A stretch of DNA of 8,475 bases from Candidatus Nanohalarchaeota archaeon (GTDB lineage: Archaea > EX4484-52). The stretch is from the NCBI GenBank assembly GCA_030632385.1, contig DAOVUW010000036.1, positions 1 through 8,475 on the forward strand. The letters run 5' to 3'. The position numbers were made by a program, and so were the translations under genes. The notes under the pieces were generated by a model. That model did no database searches and had not been told where the DNA came from. It saw only the letters and a program-made list of their open reading frames with translations. Of this stretch, positions 6,182 through 8,475 are shown piece by piece. Every line of letters begins with the position of its first letter. The stretch's first letter is position 1.

Positions 6182-6216
6182 TATTCTTTTAATTCTTTGA
6201 TTATAGTAGAATGCTA

Positions 6217-6224
6217 TTTTTTTT
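6217..6224 (+). terminator. Oligo-T terminator after the small lipoprotein gene
   Basis: Eight T in a row, about 36 bases past the stop, preceded by a weak stem ATAG...CTAT. This is typical of archaeal T-run termination. Confidence 0.5.
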
Positions 6225-6263
6225 ATTTAGATTGATACGCTGAATTCTGTTTTGGTAGGTTGT

Positions 6264-7883
6264 TCATTTTTTAAGACTCATTTCTCTGTAATGCTTCAAA
6301 AGAGGCGTTAATTTTCTTTCAGGAATTTTTACGTTTTTTAATCTCGTCTTTATTTGTTCATCTGTCAATTTTACATTAATTGTTCTTTTGGGCAAATCTA
6401 TTTCAATAATGTCTCCGTTTCTTATGGCGGCAATTCCGCCACCAATATATGCTTCCGGTTCAATGTGACCAATGCACGGTCCTGAAGTACCGCCGGAAAA
6501 TCTTCCGTCTGTTATTAGAGCTACTTTTTTAAAACCAGCACCTAAAATTGCATCCGTGGGGGTGAGCATTTCAGGCATTCCGGGGGCACCTGCCGGTCCC
6601 TGAAAAGGCAAAACAATAATGTCTCCTTCTAAAATCTTGTTTGTTTCTATTGCATCGAGCAAATCATCTTCAGTATAATATACTTTTGCAGGTCCTTCGT
6701 GTTTCATCATATCAGCAGAAACTGCAATTTGTTTTATTACAGAACTGGTTGCAATGTTTCCCTTCAAAACAGCAATTCCTCCTTCTTTAAAGTATGGATT
6801 TGATTGTTTTCGTATTACTTCTTCGTCTTTAACTTTTCCATCTCGGGCAATTTCTTTTATAGATTTTTCATTTACAGTAGGATTGTCTTTTATCTTATCC
6901 TTAAGTGTGTTTAAAACTGCTGGTATTCCTCCTGCATTGTCAATATCTGCCATTTCAAAAGGTCCCGAGGGTATTATGTGGCAAATATTAGGTGTATCTC
7001 TGGAAATCAAATCAAACATATCTGTTGAAATATTTATTCCTAATTCTTTTGCAATTGAAGGAATATGAAGAACAGTATTTGTGCTTCCGCCCATTGCCAT
7101 ATCTACCAGTATGGCATTTTCAAATGCGTTTTTTGTCATGATTGAAGATGGCTTTATATCTTTTTTTACTAACTCAACTATTTTTTTCCCTGTTTCATAT
7201 GCTTGTTTTTTTTTAAGAGGATTTAAGGCAAGCGTAGTTGAGCAGTTTGTAACAGACATCCCTAAAACTTCTGTGACTGTCGCCATTGTATTTGCAGTAA
7301 ACAATCCTACGCAACTTCCTGCTCCGCAGACAGTACATGGAAAAAATTTTTCAGCTTCTTTTTCAGTCATATTTCCTGATTTTACTTTTCCAACTATTCC
7401 AAAATTCATTATTGGATGAGTTTTCTGACCATCTCTGGCTATATTTGCTTTCATCGGTCCGCCAGTAAGCATAATTGCAGGCAAATCAATTCTTCCTGCT
7501 GCCATAAGCATTCCAGGAGTTATTTTGTCGCAATTTGTTACACCAACCCAACCGTCTAGTGAATGGCTAAGCATCATTATTTCAATATTATCTGCAATAT
7601 GTTCACGGGAAGGAAGAGAAAGTCTCATTTCCACATGCATTGCAATTCCATCACAGACAGCAGGAACGCCCCATTCTAGAGGTACGCCTCCGGCATCCTG
7701 AATTCCTCTTTTAACTTCCTGCGTCAATTCATTTAGATGAATATGCCCCGGGACTATATTGTTATAGCTGTTTGCAATACCGATAAAAGGCTTTGAAAAA
7801 TCTTCTTTTTTCAATCCTGCACTCATGAGTAATGCCCTGTGAGGCAGAGTCTCTATTTTATTTTTTAAAATATCTGATTTCAT
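6264..7883 (-). CDS. ilvD: Dihydroxy-acid dehydratase
   Basis: 539 residues, normal for the bacterial/archaeal enzyme (about 550). It dehydrates 2,3-dihydroxy-isovalerate and -methylvalerate to the 2-oxo acids that IlvE transaminates, using an Fe-S cluster. Seen: NSYNNIVPGHIHL at 38-50; SLPSREHIADN near 89-99; TNCDKITPGMLMAAGR with Fe-S ligand C118; CGAGSCVGLFTANTM with C191; and near the C-terminus a FQGPAGAPGMPEM segment and ITDGRFSGGTSGPCIGHIEPEA. The segment CDGIAMHVEM (78-87) replaces the common DGIAMGHxGM with one residue fewer. An EDD/phosphogluconate dehydratase is less likely given length and motifs. No clear TATA box stands at 24-29 bases before the ATG (only a weak TTATTAAC-like run), so its promoter is uncertain. 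IlvB/IlvC partners are not in the window. Confidence 0.96.
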   Translation of the reverse strand: MKSDILKNKIETLPHRALLMSAGLKKEDFSKPFIGIANSYNNIVPGHIHLNELTQEVKRGIQDAGGVPLEWGVPAVCDGIAMHVEMRLSLPSREHIADNIEIMMLSHSLDGWVGVTNCDKITPGMLMAAGRIDLPAIMLTGGPMKANIARDGQKTHPIMNFGIVGKVKSGNMTEKEAEKFFPCTVCGAGSCVGLFTANTMATVTEVLGMSVTNCSTTLALNPLKKKQAYETGKKIVELVKKDIKPSSIMTKNAFENAILVDMAMGGSTNTVLHIPSIAKELGINISTDMFDLISRDTPNICHIIPSGPFEMADIDNAGGIPAVLNTLKDKIKDNPTVNEKSIKEIARDGKVKDEEVIRKQSNPYFKEGGIAVLKGNIATSSVIKQIAVSADMMKHEGPAKVYYTEDDLLDAIETNKILEGDIIVLPFQGPAGAPGMPEMLTPTDAILGAGFKKVALITDGRFSGGTSGPCIGHIEPEAYIGGGIAAIRNGDIIEIDLPKRTINVKLTDEQIKTRLKNVKIPERKLTPLLKHYREMSLKK

Positions 7884-8040
7884 AATATCTTTTATTTTAA
7901 TGTTATTTGTTAATAAAATTCTTATACCTTTGTGTTGATAAAGAAAAATTCGTCATTAGAAACAAAAAACAATCACTAAAAACTTAAAAAAAAATATATT
8001 GGCATGGGTTAAGCTAAGACAACATTACCAAATAGTATAT

Positions 8041-8047
8041 AAAAAAA
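8041..8047 (-). terminator. Oligo-T terminator after the cold-shock gene
   Basis: Seven T on the minus strand, only 6 bases past the stop codon, followed by ATATAC. This is a plausible archaeal T-run terminator. Confidence 0.5.
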
Positions 8048-8053
8048 TCAAGA

Positions 8054-8251
8054 TTATTCTTTGCTAACACTAACATTAACTGCTTTTGGTCCTTTATCTC
8101 CTTCTTCAACATCAAAATTAACAGAATCTCCTTCTTTTATTATTTCATTTTCTTTTAGCCCTGTTACATGAACAAAATATTCTTTGTCATCTTCACCGGC
8201 TATAAATCCAAAGTTTTTCATGTCGTTAAAAAATTTTACACTTCCTTTCAT
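8054..8251 (-). CDS. Cold-shock-domain nucleic-acid-binding protein
   Basis: 65 residues, the whole length a single cold-shock domain (five-stranded OB-fold) that binds single-stranded RNA/DNA in the cytoplasm and acts as an RNA chaperone. Seen: MKGSVKFFND (usually KWFN; Phe replaces Trp), RNP1-like KNFGFIAG at 12-19 and RNP2-like EYFVHVT at 24-30, then the closing KGPKAVNVSV strand. The start is fixed by GGGAGGG on the minus strand, 7 bases before the ATG: the one strong Shine-Dalgarno in the window. A TATA-like box about 93 bases upstream implies a leader of roughly 65 bases. Cold-shock proteins are common in bacteria and occur in only some archaea, often through transfer. Confidence 0.93.
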   Translation of the reverse strand: MKGSVKFFNDMKNFGFIAGEDDKEYFVHVTGLKENEIIKEGDSVNFDVEEGDKGPKAVNVSVSKE

Positions 8252-8258
8252 ATTATTT

Positions 8259-8265
8259 CCCTCCC
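8259..8265 (-). promoter_or_regulatory. Strong Shine-Dalgarno of the cold-shock gene
   Basis: GGGAGGG on the minus strand, with 7 bases between it and the ATG at 8251. It decides the start and sets this gene apart from the apparently leaderless genes around it. Confidence 0.85.
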
Positions 8266-8303
8266 AATTTTCATTGATTGTATTACATCATTGCTTATTT
8301 TTT

Positions 8304-8329
8304 GTTTTTTGCAACGATATGCTAAAAAC
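8304..8329. repeat. Inverted repeat near the predicted start of the cold-shock transcript
   Basis: Plus strand GTTTTTTGC - AACGATAT - GCTAAAAAC: 8 paired positions plus one mismatch around an 8-base loop. It straddles the transcription start expected from the TATA box at 8338-8348 and could be an operator, or an RNA hairpin if transcription begins a little earlier. Confidence 0.4.
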
Positions 8330-8337
8330 AACACATT

Positions 8338-8348
8338 CTTTTTAAATG
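8338..8348 (-). promoter_or_regulatory. Probable TATA box of the cold-shock gene
   Basis: Minus-strand CATTTAAAAAG, the best TATA-like sequence upstream of this gene. It predicts transcription starting near 8318 and a leader of about 65 bases carrying the Shine-Dalgarno. The insertion-sequence end at 8371 lies only about 23 bases beyond it. Confidence 0.45.
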
Positions 8349-8372
8349 TTTTTATTTTTTACATAAATTCGG

Positions 8373-8390
8373 TGATGTTGCACAACATCA
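8373..8390. repeat. Self-complementary sequence in the IS terminal repeat
   Basis: TGATGTTG-CA-CAACATCA: perfect 8-base arms around 2 bases, immediately before the transposase TATA box. It could serve as a transposase or repressor binding site. Confidence 0.6.
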
Positions 8391-8399
8391 ATTATATAT
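8391..8399 (+). promoter_or_regulatory. Probable TATA box of the transposase gene
   Basis: ATTATATAT, centred about 26 bases before the transposase ATG at 8422. This gives an expected start at or near the ATG, so the element's own transcript should be leaderless. Confidence 0.5.
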
Positions 8400-8409
8400 G
8401 CACCAAAAT

Positions 8410-8425
8410 CCATAGTTCTCTATGG
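8410..8425 (+). repeat. Hairpin enclosing the transposase start codon
   Basis: CCATAG - TTCT - CTATGG: 6 base pairs with a 4-base loop, extendable by a T-G pair. The ATG at 8422-8424 is in the 3' arm. A transcript read in from outside would contain the whole hairpin, but a leaderless transcript would not. Confidence 0.5.
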
Positions 8426-8475
8426 GAAAAAGAAAAACACCAATTAACTGGAAGCAGTACAACAAAGAACTCGTA
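8422..8475 (+). CDS. IS5/IS903-like transposase, first 18 codons (runs off the window)
   Basis: MGKRKTPINWKQYNKELV matches the characteristic N-terminus of IS903-group transposases of the IS5 family (TKRKTYITNWPEYNRALV-like). These are DDE enzymes that cut and join the ends of their element. The DDE catalytic core is outside the window. The identification rests on 18 residues plus the terminal-repeat-like sequence upstream, so it is good but not certain. Whether the gene is intact cannot be judged. Confidence 0.75.
   Translation, partial: MGKRKTPINWKQYNKELV

Larger units (their letters stand above)
8371..8475 (+). mobile_element. Left end of an IS5/IS903-like insertion sequence
   Basis: The segment starting GGTGATGTTGCACAA resembles the GG...TTTGTTGCATAA-type terminal repeats of IS903-group elements, and an IS903-like transposase frame begins 51 bases inside it. 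The boundary at 8371 is inferred from this resemblance. The right end and the target duplication lie outside the window, so neither could be compared. Confidence 0.6.

Noticed and set aside
6754..7419. Two plus-strand open frames of about 100 codons
   Set aside because: Both are antisense to ilvD, whose minus-strand frame matches the family along its whole length.
7884..8053. Possible RNA gene or promoter in the gap between ilvD and the cold-shock gene
   Set aside because: AT-rich runs only; no tRNA-like arms, no convincing hairpin, and only a weak TATA-like match for ilvD.

Overview
The window is AT-rich and looks archaeal, probably from a DPANN-type genome (Woesearchaeota/Pacearchaeota-like). 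That placement is inference. It rests on TTTAAATA-like TATA boxes centred about 24-29 bases before the start codons of most genes. This is the spacing of archaeal, largely leaderless transcripts, and these genes have no Shine-Dalgarno sequence. No rRNA, tRNA or CRISPR array is visible.

Layout, left to right. (1) 1-3312, minus: a 5'-complete, 3'-truncated leucyl-tRNA synthetase gene of bacterial type. It is extraordinary in carrying two complete serine alpha/beta-hydrolase domains of the RBBP9/YdeN type in one reading frame. One sits at the exit of the editing (CP1) domain. The other sits between the two cysteine pairs of the second zinc knuckle. (2) 3313-3834: a gene-poor stretch with an untracked 50-residue membrane microprotein (minus, own TATA box), several inverted repeats, and a decayed duplicate of the first ~28 codons of leuS. 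(3) 3835-4545, plus: a lipoprotein with four Cys-pair repeats of about 25 residues. (4) 4671-5573, minus: branched-chain aminotransferase (IlvE). (5) 5786-6181, plus: a second small lipoprotein with Cys pairs. (6) 6264-7883, minus: dihydroxy-acid dehydratase (IlvD). (7) 8054-8251, minus: a cold-shock-domain protein, the only gene here with a strong Shine-Dalgarno and a predicted leader. (8) 8371-8475: the left end of an IS5/IS903-like insertion sequence with the first 18 codons of its transposase.

leuS, ilvE and ilvD share a branched-chain amino acid theme: IlvD makes the 2-oxo acids for valine/isoleucine (and the leucine precursor), IlvE transaminates them, and LeuRS charges tRNA with leucine. 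They are not one operon. Each is on the minus strand, but plus-strand lipoprotein genes lie between them, and leuS and ilvE have their own promoters. The two lipoproteins act outside the membrane and have no evident link to the pathway.

The most notable item is the double-hydrolase LeuRS. Both inserts keep a full Ser-Asp-His triad, while the synthetase core (HMGH, KMSKS, zinc cysteines, editing motifs) is also intact. The protein therefore looks like a functional multi-enzyme and not a decayed gene.
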